Below the pieces are notes generated by a model, which was given only the letters and a program-made list of their open reading frames with translations, did not search any database and was not told the origin of the DNA. From Anaerolineales bacterium (GTDB taxonomy: Bacteria > Chloroflexota > Anaerolineae > JAAEKA01): a DNA stretch of 64,000 nucleotides. Below, one piece after another: positions 26,431-33,899 of this stretch. How positions within the stretch are numbered: the stretch's first letter is position 1; each line of letters opens with the position of its first letter. A program made the translations under genes and the position numbers. The stretch spans positions 186,001-250,000 of the forward strand of contig JACKBI010000004.1 in NCBI GenBank assembly GCA_020634615.1, in the 5' to 3' direction.

Positions 26431-27097
26431 CCCACTGACATGGAAGCTGTGAGACTAGGATGCCGCCGGGAGTATAGAGCCGGGCCACGTCGCCTTCGTG
26501 GTTCCAAATAAAGAGGTTGGTCCAATAAGCGTCGTACTCGCCAAGAATTGGGTGACCAACTCCACTATAAATGTTGGCGGTGGCACCGGCTGGGAGCGGG
26601 TGGTTGAAAAATTGATAGACGTAACCGACGATGCTCTCCCTGATTTGATAGCCAGACAGGTTGCCGAAAACAGGGCCTATGTTGGTGATAGAGACATGTT
26701 CGTCCAATCCGCCACACCGCAGATCGCTGATGACGTATATCGCCCGTAGGGGGGTTGGTGTCGGGCTGGGCGTTGAGGTCGAAGTGGCGGTTGGAGATGC
26801 CGTCGGCGTCGCCGTTATGGTTGGGGTCGCTGTGGCCGTGGGTGTCCTCGTGGCGGTAGCGGTAGCGGTAGCTGTGGGTGTCCATGTGGCCGTGGATGTC
26901 GGCGTTGATGTTGGTGTCGCTGTGGCTGTTGGTGTCGGTGTCACGGTTGGCGTCCAGGTGGGTGTTGGGGTAATCGTGGCGGTGGGCGTCGGTGTGGCCA
27001 GCGGCAACGTGTTATCGGCGATGATCAAGGGGAGCCAAATTGTGCCACCTTGCAGCAGGATGGCCAGGAATATCGAAAGGAAGTTTATGTGTTTCAT
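26387..27097 (-). CDS. Small secreted lamin-tail-domain protein with PT-rich linker
   Basis: 236 aa. N-terminal signal (KHINFLSIFLAILLQGG), then WLPLIIAD, a PT-rich linker of about 80 residues, and one lamin-tail-like beta-sandwich: IYVISDLRCGGLDEHVSITNIGPVFGNLSGYQIRES, PLPAGATANIYSGVGHP, FIWNHEGDVARLYTPGG. Lamin-tail domains in bacteria are found on secreted nucleases and surface proteins and probably bind something extracellular. The C-terminal GNPNHDSKATRPSS is likely a frameshifted tail that reads into a paralogue remnant. A related copy lies just upstream. Confidence 0.75.
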   Translation of the reverse strand: MKHINFLSIFLAILLQGGTIWLPLIIADNTLPLATPTPTATITPTPTWTPTVTPTPTATATPTSTPTSTATWTPTATATATATRTPTATATPTITATPTASPTATSTSTPSPTPTPLRAIYVISDLRCGGLDEHVSITNIGPVFGNLSGYQIRESIVGYVYQFFNHPLPAGATANIYSGVGHPILGEYDAYWTNLFIWNHEGDVARLYTPGGILVSQLPCQWGNPNHDSKATRPSS

Positions 27098-27170
27098 GTT
27101 TCGGTTATCAAGAGAACGGCTGCCTTCAGAGAAAGACGGCGAATAGGCTCCTGTGAACGGTCATCACATT

Positions 27171-27614
27171 TCAGCAGGATCTCGAGAAGACGACGGCGCC
27201 GTTGGGATTGATGAGATGGGCCTGGTCGTTGTTGTTGTTCCAGATGTAGGAGGTGGTCCACAGGAGATTGTTACCGTTGGTTGGCGGGGCACCGGGGCCG
27301 CTGTGGACGTAGACGCTGGCGCCTGGACCAAGCACGAAGTCGGGGAAGTAGTACGTCTGCGAAGCAACCACGGAATGGATGCGCCAGCCTGAGAGGTTGC
27401 CGGCAACGCCACCGATGTTGTCAACGCGGACGTATTCATCGGAGGTATCGCAGCGGAGTTGGCCAATGACGAAATAGGGGGCGGCGATGGTAGGAGTAGG
27501 CAATGGCACGGGGGTGTCGCGCGGTGTTGGCGTAGGGTGCGGTGTGGCGGTCGGCGTGGACAGTACGTTGTCAACGGTGATCAGCGGAAGCCACACAGGG
27601 CCGGCCTGCAACAA
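27171..27614 (-). CDS. Second lamin-tail protein, start lost or uncertain
   Basis: Paralogue of the gene at 26387-27097: VLLQAGPVWLPLITVDNVLSTPTATP matches ILLQGGTIWLPLIIADNTLPLATP, followed by a shorter PT linker and the lamin-tail domain (YVRVDNIGGVAGNLSGWRIHS, LGPGASVYVHSGPG, SYIWNNNNDQAHLINPNGAVVF). No ATG or signal peptide opens this frame. Upstream the same frame continues into a decayed methyltransferase, so the 5' end seems to have been lost or frameshifted; in-frame TTG codons at 27611/27614 are the only nearby start candidates. Probably a partial gene. Confidence 0.55.
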   Translation of the reverse strand: MLQAGPVWLPLITVDNVLSTPTATPHPTPTPRDTPVPLPTPTIAAPYFVIGQLRCDTSDEYVRVDNIGGVAGNLSGWRIHSVVASQTYYFPDFVLGPGASVYVHSGPGAPPTNGNNLLWTTSYIWNNNNDQAHLINPNGAVVFSRSC

Positions 27615-27639
27615 AACCGCCGTTCCTTCACCGCGTTCA

Positions 27640-30609
27640 ACGGCTGGCCGCGCATGATTTTTCCTGGACGTTGTACTTTCATGTCTGTCAGGGTGAGCTT
27701 GGGATGCAGCGCCTGCTGGCGTTTGCAGTGCGCGTCCAGTTCCTCGGCGATGGCATTCGGATGCGGGCTTTCTGTTCGTCGCTGGCGGCGGGAAGGGAAC
27801 GGCTCGAAGCAGCGAGTTTTGTTGTAGCGCGGATCGTTGCCAACACCAAGACGTCACCAGCGCCCAGCGCCCAGGTGACGTGCCGGTGCGGCTGGAGAGA
27901 ACGCCCAGGAACCAGGCCTCGTCCAGCGCGATGTTGACCAGCATATTGTCGGGCAGGATCGAGGCATCGAGGAAAACAAAGAAGCGGTGTTTTGAGGTCT
28001 CGACGGTGGCGATGTAACGAAAGGCCAGACAAGGCGGGACGAAGGCTGGCGCGCTACTCGCCGTGGATCCACCAGTTGATGCGATAACTGGCGCGGTTGT
28101 TTTGGTCACGGTCAGGTTTGACTCTTGCTCGTAGACCCACTGGTAGACCGCAGGAAACTGCGTTCGCACCTCGTCAACGCTCAGTCCAAACAGATCAATG
28201 ACCATGACGCTGCGGGTGTGGATAGTCAGGTCACGTCCGTTGCGGTACGGGCGGATGTGTCGTTCAAGCTTCCAGATACTGTACCCAGACCGAGGGTTTG
28301 AGCTTCCTCTTCTGTGACGATGAACCCAGAACCAAACAACTGAACGCCGCGACCGCTGACGTCGCCATTTTGCTTTCAAGGCTGTTGCGCCAGCCACGTC
28401 GCTGCCGGTTGTCAGATTTGCCAACACACGACCAACGCTGCGTCTGAATGAGATTTCTGCTGCGTCTCCGTCGCCCGCCCGCCTGGTTGCCACTTCTTGT
28501 AGTACTCCGGCTACCTCGCCGGCCGCGCCGACGGTCATCGCGATGCGCACGGCTGCGCTGTCGGTGGTGTCCACCCACGGGTGGTCAGGGGATGGCGAAA
28601 AGCAGTGACAATGGCGGCGTGGCCGACAGGTGGTGCTCGATGACGCGGCGGTTGAAAGGTCTGGCGCAGGCTGTTGCGGTGATCAGCCCGAAGCGCTGGA
28701 TGCGGCCGCTGCGAGCCAGGATTAGGGCTGCTTTATCCCACCAAAAACATGACGTAGTCCGCCGAGGCGGGGACGTTTTGTATGCCTTGCGGATCGCCTC
28801 AGTGTAGCCGCCTCGCCCAGCGCGCCGCGCATACGGGCGGTGCCGATGAACGGCGGGTTGCCGACCACGAAGTCGGTCTGAGGCCACTCGGCCGGCCGCG
28901 GGTTGATGTAACGAAAGGCTGGCACACGCGCGGTCTCGTCGGGCACTTCGAGGCCGGTCACCGGATGCGTCTTGGTGGTGCGCCCGTCCCAGCGGGTCAC
29001 GGGGTTGCCGTCCCCGTCCAGCAGCGGCTCGACCGCGTCCCCAGGCCAGCACGGCGTCGCGGCATTCGATGTTGTGGGCGCGGTGGATGATCGGCTCGGG
29101 CGGGCGCACGTCGCCGTGGCTGCGGAAATGCCATTGCAGGAAGCCGATCCACAGCACCAGTTCGGCGATGGCGGCGGCGCGCGGGTTGACCTCGATGCCC
29201 AGGAACTGCTCCGGGCGCACCATCAGGCTCTCCATCTCCAGCAGCATCTGCTGCCCGCCCAACTGGCGGCGCACCTCCAGTACCTCGCCCTCCAGCCGCT
29301 TCAGGTGTTCCAGGGTCGCGTAGAGAAGTTGCCGGAGCCGCAGGCCGGGTCCAGCACGCGCACCGATGCCAGCCGCTGCTGGAATTGCTCGATCTCGTCC
29401 AGCGCCTTGCCGGCCTTATCCTGTTCAGCCAGCAGCAGCGCAGCAGCCTGCGCGGCCTCCCCACTCGGCGCGCAGCGGCTCGACGACAGTGGGCAGCACC
29501 AGCCGGTCAACGTAGGCGCGCAGGGTGTAGTGCGCACCCAGCTTGTGGCGTTCGGTCGGGTCCAGCGCCCGCTCCAGCAACGTGCCAAAGATGGCCGGCT
29601 CCACGTCGCGCCAGTCGGCCTGCGCAGCCTCGATCAGCAGTTGCAACTGGTCGGCGGTCAGCGGCAGTGCGCTGCTCTCCTCGAATAGCCCGCCGTCGAA
29701 ATAAGGTATCTGCAAGCGCAGCGCCAGCGAGAAGCCGCCGGTGTTCATGGTGCGCCACAGCTTGTCGCCGACGAACTCCCAGGGAAATGGGCGACGTTGC
29801 GGCGCGCGTCAGCCAGCAACTGGGTGAAGCTGCCGGCTGGCAGCAGCCCCACGTCCTCGGCGAACATGGTGAACAGGCAGCGCATCAGAAAGTGCGCGAC
29901 GGTCTCGGGGTCGTAGTCGCCTTCCAGCGCCCGCGCCAGCCGCGCCAACCGGTCGGCGATGTCGCGCGTCACCCGTGCGCTGCGGCGGGCGGATCCAGGC
30001 TCATGGGATCGAGCCAGACGGTGCGCAGCAGTTCGCGCGATCTTCGTCGGTCAGGTCGGCCAGCTTCGATGCGATAACTCTGCGGGTCGGGGAAGGGCAG
30101 GTAGTTGCCGCCGCTGCGAGTGAACTCGGCGTAGAGGGCGATGGACTGACCGACGTCCACGACCACGAGGAAAGGCGGGCGGCCGTCGCCGATCCTCGCC
30201 GGGCGGCAGGTTGCGGGCGTACATCTGCGCCTGCTGTTTGGCGCGCCCATGGCCGTGTCCCAGGCCGAGGTGCCGCACGGCTGTGCCGCGACGGCGCTGC
30301 TTGCGCTGCCGCTCGCCCGCTGTGGAGAGGGCCGCGGGCGGCTGCTGCTGGTCGCTGCCCTGCTTGGCCTCCAGCACGAAGCTGCCACGCCGGTAGAGGT
30401 CGATGCGCCTGGTTGCCGTGCGGCAGCGGTACCGGCTTCTCGAAGACGTAGACGTTGCCCGCCTCGTCAGGGACAGTCGGATTGGGCCGCGGCAGGTCGA
30501 GCACGTCGCACAGTTCGGAGAGAAAAAGCTGGTAGTTGGCGCGCTCAGCCGCGCCGGAAGCCTGCCAGCGGGCGATGAAGGAGTCTGTGGTCAGGATGTT
30601 TGGTGGCAT
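27640..30609 (-). pseudogene. Decayed MmeI-like (type IIL) restriction-modification gene
   Basis: A single long protein can be followed across all three minus frames, with at least eight frame changes. Start: MPPNILTTDSFIARWQASG at 30609. Then FVLEAKQ (ExK of a PD-(D/E)xK nuclease, near 30370), YLPFPDPQSYRIE, DYDPETVAHFLMRCLFTMFAEDVGLLP, FDGGLFEESSALPL, LGAHYT near 29530, LDPACGSGNF (methyltransferase motif I, 29325-29354), FLGIEVNPRAAAIAELVLWIG, VVGNPPFIGT (motif IV NPPF, 28848-28859), LITATACARPFNRRVIE, FGLSVDEVRTQFPAVYQWV and LDEAWFLGVLSS. This is the domain order of MmeI-family enzymes, which fuse nuclease, adenine methylase and target recognition. It should be inactive unless the frameshifts are assembly errors. 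Confidence 0.8.
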
Positions 30610-30659
30610 GCGGCAGGTTTCGGGTGTTTCCCAAGCTCGGGGAGGTTCTCCACGCTGCA

Positions 30660-30670
30660 ATAATACCACA
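30660..30670 (-). promoter_or_regulatory. Extended -10 promoter of the decayed RM gene
   Basis: TGTGG followed by TATTAT on the minus strand, about 50 bases upstream of the MmeI-like start at 30609. The promoter appears intact although the gene is not. Confidence 0.5.
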
Positions 30671-30678
30671 TTGAGTAA

Positions 30679-30784
30679 CTATTCAGCCAGGACTGACGGT
30701 CCTTGTCAATCACTAACCCTTCAACTGGCGCGCCACTCACTTTGTCACAAGACCAGGGCTGTCAGTCCTCTGTAGCCTGAATAG
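30679..30784. repeat. Imperfect inverted repeat of about 20 bp, 60 bp apart
   Basis: Left arm CTATTCAG (30679-30686) plus AGGACTGAC (30689-30697); right arm GTCAGTCCT (30761-30769) plus CTGAATAG (30777-30784). The gaps between the halves differ (2 and 7 bases). The right arm includes the last codons of the small basic gene at 30745. It could be the scar of a small mobile element or a transcript-end structure. Confidence 0.5.
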
Positions 30785-30915
30785 CATACGCCGCGCTTGC
30801 TGAAGTTGATACCGCCGGACTTCCCGCCGATTCGGACACTGCCTGGGCTATAGCTAATTTTGCCTTTAGAGGATATTCGAATGCCGCCTTTGCGACGACG
30901 GACGATTTTGGACAT
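30745..30915 (-). CDS. Small basic Gly/Ser/Lys-rich protein (56 aa), DUF4236-like
   Basis: The start at 30915 was chosen because AGAGGGA precedes it with good spacing; the longer open frame runs into the tRNA. The protein is MSKIVRRRKGG followed by GKISYSPGSVRIGGKSGG and NFSKRGVCYSGYRG, highly basic and beta-turn rich. The S-x-x-G-x-x-x-S-x-G-x-x-G-x-K pattern is reminiscent of the short DUF4236 family. Function is unknown. Nucleic-acid binding is suggested only by charge. It lies directly downstream of tRNA-Pro on the same strand. Confidence 0.55.
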   Translation of the reverse strand: MSKIVRRRKGGIRISSKGKISYSPGSVRIGGKSGGINFSKRGVCYSGYRGLTALVL

Positions 30916-31024
30916 GCCGCTTCCCTCTGCAGAGAAAAACGAGTAAATTGGGGATAAACCCACCCTATAAGAGTCGGTACACACCGTACCGGCGAGCGCC
31001 GAGGATGTGTACCGACTAAAAGTA

Positions 31025-31100
<76 letters not shown>

Positions 31101-31117
31101 TGGTTACTGACCAACCG

Positions 31118-31145
31118 ATTATACATTGCCGCCCGGTTTTGGCAA
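31118..31145 (-). promoter_or_regulatory. Promoter of tRNA-Pro
   Basis: On the minus strand TTGCCA (31145-31140), 16-base spacer, perfect TATAAT (31123-31118), ending 17 bases before the tRNA 5' end. The block GGCAATGTATAATCG around it recurs upstream of the SMR operon at 55217. Confidence 0.8.
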
Positions 31146-31255
31146 AATGGCGTGCGCTGCGCATTGCCTGTGGCAAGGTGAAACGTGAAGCGTGACCGAG
31201 CCCCGCCCGACGCATCACGCATCACTCGTTACGCTCCACGCCCCACCCCCCATTT

Positions 31256-31284
31256 TTGGCAACTCTCGACCCCTGTGTTATACT
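31256..31284 (+). promoter_or_regulatory. Sigma-70-type promoter of the rpsF operon
   Basis: TTGGCA (31256-31261), 17-base spacer, TATACT (31279-31284), with TGT just before the -10. The predicted start near 31291 leaves a leader of about 125 bases before rpsF. Confidence 0.85.
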
Positions 31285-31297
31285 CTCTCCCGTGCAG

Positions 31298-31328
31298 CGA
31301 GGGTACCGGAAGCCCCTTCCGACCCTCG
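31298..31328 (+). promoter_or_regulatory. Candidate S6:S18-binding leader hairpin
   Basis: CGAGGGT (31298-31304) pairs with ACCCTCG (31322-31328); an AC bulge on the 5' side is followed by CGGAAG pairing with CTTCCG around a CCC loop. A hairpin with a one-sided bulge containing or abutting CCG in the rpsF leader is the known architecture by which the S6:S18 complex represses its own mRNA. The match is by eye. Confidence 0.5.
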
Positions 31329-31414
31329 TTACTTTTCGCCTTTGACACAGACGGCTCCTCACCTGGCCGGCGGTTGATCAAGGGTAATCCCAAGGAAAGG
31401 AGGTAACTGCACGC

Positions 31415-31702
31415 ATGAACGAGTATGAACTCATGTACATCGTTCATCCTGAGGCTGATAAGGATGCCGTGACGGTCGTTAGCGAACAAATAGCATCGTG
31501 GATCAGTGGACAGGGTGGTGAGATCAGCAAGACCAATGTGTGGGGTCGCCGCAAGCTCGCGTTTGCCATCAACAAGCAGACCGAGGGTACTTATGTCGTT
31601 GTCGATCTGAAGCTCACTGGCGAAGCGTTGGCCGAAGTTGAGCGCAACGTGAAGCTGCACGAGCAGGTCCTGCGATACATGTTTATCCGCAAGGACAACT
31701 AA
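31415..31702 (+). CDS. rpsF: 30S ribosomal protein bS6
   Basis: 95 aa, the usual length. MNEYELMYIVHPEAD, GRRKLAFAINKQTEGTYVVVDLKLTG and RYMFIRKDN are typical of S6, which pairs with S18 on the platform of the small ribosomal subunit. A very strong SD (AAAGGAGGT, 31397-31405) precedes the ATG. First gene of rpsF-ssb-rpsR plus a parvulin-like gene, driven from the promoter at 31256 with a structured leader that may mediate feedback by S6:S18. Confidence 0.97.
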   Translation: MNEYELMYIVHPEADKDAVTVVSEQIASWISGQGGEISKTNVWGRRKLAFAINKQTEGTYVVVDLKLTGEALAEVERNVKLHEQVLRYMFIRKDN

Positions 31703-31724
31703 GAACGACAGAGGATCGTGGAAG

Positions 31725-32099
31725 ATGACCAGAGGGTTGAACAAGGTCCTGATCATCGGCTCCCTCGGCGCTGACCCGGAGATGCGCTATACACCAGGCG
31801 GCAAGCCGGTCACGTCTTACAGCGTGGCGGTGAACCGCGGCTGGCGCACCTCAGAGGGCGAGCGCAAGGAGGCGACGGAATGGTTCAATGTGGTTGCCTG
31901 GGGCAACCTGGCTGAGATCTGCAACCAATACCTGCACAAAGGCTCGCAGGTCTATGTCGAAGGACGGTTGCAGACCCGCAGTTGGGAAGACAACTCAGGC
32001 ACACGCCACTTTCGAACCGAGCTCGTCGCCAATGAGATGATCATCCTGGACGGCCGCAACTATGTGGCCGAGTACGATGACAGTGAAACTGAATACTAA
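31725..32099 (+). CDS. ssb: Single-stranded DNA-binding protein
   Basis: 124 aa OB-fold protein: NKVLIIGSLGADPEMRYTPGGKPVTSYSVAVNR, EWFNVVAWGNLAEICNQYLHKGSQVYVEGRLQTRSWED. It is short. The C-terminus (YVAEYDDSETEY) is acidic but lacks the typical disordered linker and the DDDIPF-type tip that recruits partner enzymes, so it may be the recombination-type or a minimal SSB. It sits 22 bases after rpsF and 14 before rpsR, the standard order for this operon. Confidence 0.95.
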   Translation: MTRGLNKVLIIGSLGADPEMRYTPGGKPVTSYSVAVNRGWRTSEGERKEATEWFNVVAWGNLAEICNQYLHKGSQVYVEGRLQTRSWEDNSGTRHFRTELVANEMIILDGRNYVAEYDDSETEY

Positions 32100-32113
32100 A
32101 CGAGGTAACTCCA

Positions 32114-32443
32114 ATGGCTTATAACGATTCGCGTGGCTCGCGTGATGAAGGCGGGCGTGGCGGCGGCGGCCGCGATGGCGGCAGCGGTGGCGGGCCCCGT
32201 CGACGCCGGACGCAGGTGCGCACGGCGCGCGTCTGTGCGTTCTGCGTTGATAAGGTCAAAGAAATCGACTACAAGCAGACCGACACACTCAAACGATACA
32301 TTACCGACCGCGGGCAGATCCGGCCGCGGCGCAAGACTGGGTTGTGCGCAAAGCACCAGCGGCGGATTGCCGAGTCGGTGAAGCGTGCACGCTTCATGGC
32401 CCTGCTGCCGTACACGGGTGAGCACGTCCGGCTTTACGGCTAA
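32114..32443 (+). CDS. rpsR: 30S ribosomal protein bS18
   Basis: 109 aa. The C-terminal 75 residues are canonical S18 (CAFCVDKVKEIDYKQTDTLKRYITDRGQIRPRRKTGLCAKHQRRIAESVKRARFMALLPYT split over the usual elements). The first 35 residues form a Gly/Arg/Asp-rich extension (SRDEGGRGGGGRDGGSGGG) that is longer than in most bacteria. Two Cys in CAFC plus a later Cys could mark the zinc-type S18. SD GAGGTAA lies at the proper distance. Confidence 0.96.
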   Translation: MAYNDSRGSRDEGGRGGGGRDGGSGGGPRRRRTQVRTARVCAFCVDKVKEIDYKQTDTLKRYITDRGQIRPRRKTGLCAKHQRRIAESVKRARFMALLPYTGEHVRLYG

Positions 32444-32459
32444 CTCGGGACGGTGACTC

Positions 32460-33731
32460 ATGGCTAAACGACGCAGACAAGTAAGATCGGAGCCGTCGCG
32501 CAAAGAGCAGGCGATGACCAAGACGGAGCGCGAGCGCGCTCGCCGTCTGACGATCATCGTCGGCGTGGTGTTGGGCATCGCAGCCGTGGTGCTGGTGGGA
32601 GGCTTGCTGTACCAGCTCGTCTTCGTTCCCAACTCCAGCGTCGCACGCATCAACGACACGTCGATTTCGGTTCGCGATCTTGACAAGGAAAGCCGGTTCG
32701 TCCAGCTTCAGACCATCGCGCAGCTCGACCAGCTTATTCAGCTTCAGCAGAGCTTCGGATCGTCTGACACCAGCGGCTTCTTCTCGGCGCAGATCAGCCA
32801 GCTTCAAAACGAGCTGTTCAGCAACGAAGGACTGGCCAACCGGGTGATGGAAAGCATGATCGACACCGAGCTGGTCAAGCAACTGGCGGCCGAACGCGGC
32901 ATCACCGCGCCGGAAGCCGAGGTGCAGTCACGGCTCGAGTCGTTCATCGCGACCCAGCAGGGCTTCGTCACCGCGCCTGACGCGACGGCTACCGCCGAAG
33001 CGTTGGCAGCCGCGACGCCCACGCCGACCTTCACCCCCTCGCCGACGCCGACCACCACCGTGACGTCGACGGTGACGGTGACGCCGACCGAGGTCTTGCC
33101 GACGCCCACCGTCCACGTTCAGACGGCGGAAGAATTCACCACCGGTTTCGACCAGGTGCTGACCAACATCGCCAGCGGCGCCGGCCTGACTGCCGACGAC
33201 GTGCGCAAGATCTACACCACCAACATTACCGACCAGATCCTGCGCGAGCAGTTGACGGAGCAGTTGGGCAGCGAGATGCCGCTGTCCGGCGAGCAGGTCC
33301 ATGCCCGGCACATCCTGATCTCCGTGCCCCAGGACGGAACTGCGGAAGACGACCAACTGGCGCTGGCCAAAGCGATCAGCATCACCCAGCAGCTGCGCGA
33401 CGGCGCTGACTTTGCGACGCTGGCTGCCCAATACTCAGATGACACCAGCAACTCGGCAAACGGCGGCGATCTGGGCTTCTTTGGCCGGGGCTCCATGGTG
33501 CAAGAGTTCGAAGATGCTGCCTTCAGCCTGGGCATCAACGAAATCAGCGATCCTGTGCGCACGCAGTTCGGCTATCACATCATCCAGGTGCTGGAAACCA
33601 ATCCCGGCAACCCCGACTTCAACAGCTGGCTGGAAAATCAGAAGGCGCTGGCGCGCATTGTCCGGTCATTGACCACAGACAAGGTGCCAAACCTGCCGCC
33701 GGTGCCGTCCAACCTGCTCTCGGCGCAATAA
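32460..33731 (+). CDS. Membrane-anchored SurA/PrsA-like parvulin peptidyl-prolyl isomerase
   Basis: 423 aa. Cytoplasmic basic start (AKRRRQVRSEPSRKEQAMTKTERERARRL), one membrane segment (LTIIVGVVLGIAAVVLVGGLLYQLVF), then a SurA-N-like helical chaperone region that includes a TPTPT-rich insert of about 40 residues (about 177-218). The parvulin domain follows: HARHILISVPQDGTAEDDQL, GADFATLAAQYSDD, GGDLGFFGRGSMVQEFEDAAFSL, VRTQFGYHIIQV. It would assist folding of exported proteins on the outer face of the membrane, which suits a genome rich in secreted proteins. It follows rpsR by 16 bases and ends at a terminator. Confidence 0.88.
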   Translation: MAKRRRQVRSEPSRKEQAMTKTERERARRLTIIVGVVLGIAAVVLVGGLLYQLVFVPNSSVARINDTSISVRDLDKESRFVQLQTIAQLDQLIQLQQSFGSSDTSGFFSAQISQLQNELFSNEGLANRVMESMIDTELVKQLAAERGITAPEAEVQSRLESFIATQQGFVTAPDATATAEALAAATPTPTFTPSPTPTTTVTSTVTVTPTEVLPTPTVHVQTAEEFTTGFDQVLTNIASGAGLTADDVRKIYTTNITDQILREQLTEQLGSEMPLSGEQVHARHILISVPQDGTAEDDQLALAKAISITQQLRDGADFATLAAQYSDDTSNSANGGDLGFFGRGSMVQEFEDAAFSLGINEISDPVRTQFGYHIIQVLETNPGNPDFNSWLENQKALARIVRSLTTDKVPNLPPVPSNLLSAQ

Positions 33732-33787
33732 CAGACATCGGCGGCGTCACTGCGAAGCGGCGGCCGCCACAAAAGAAAACAAAATGC

Positions 33788-33820
33788 GAGACCCGGACCG
33801 ACATCGGTCCGGGTCTCTTT
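33788..33820. terminator. Rho-independent terminator after the rpsF operon
   Basis: GAGACCCGGACCGA, loop CA, TCGGTCCGGGTCTC, then TTT. A 14-bp perfect stem between the convergent parvulin and rel genes. Confidence 0.88.
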
Positions 33821-33899
33821 GTGTTCACGGTGCGGCACGCCATCGAAAGTGATTGCGTCGACTTCCGAAGTCCGCCTGAATGCCCATACCAACAGCTTA

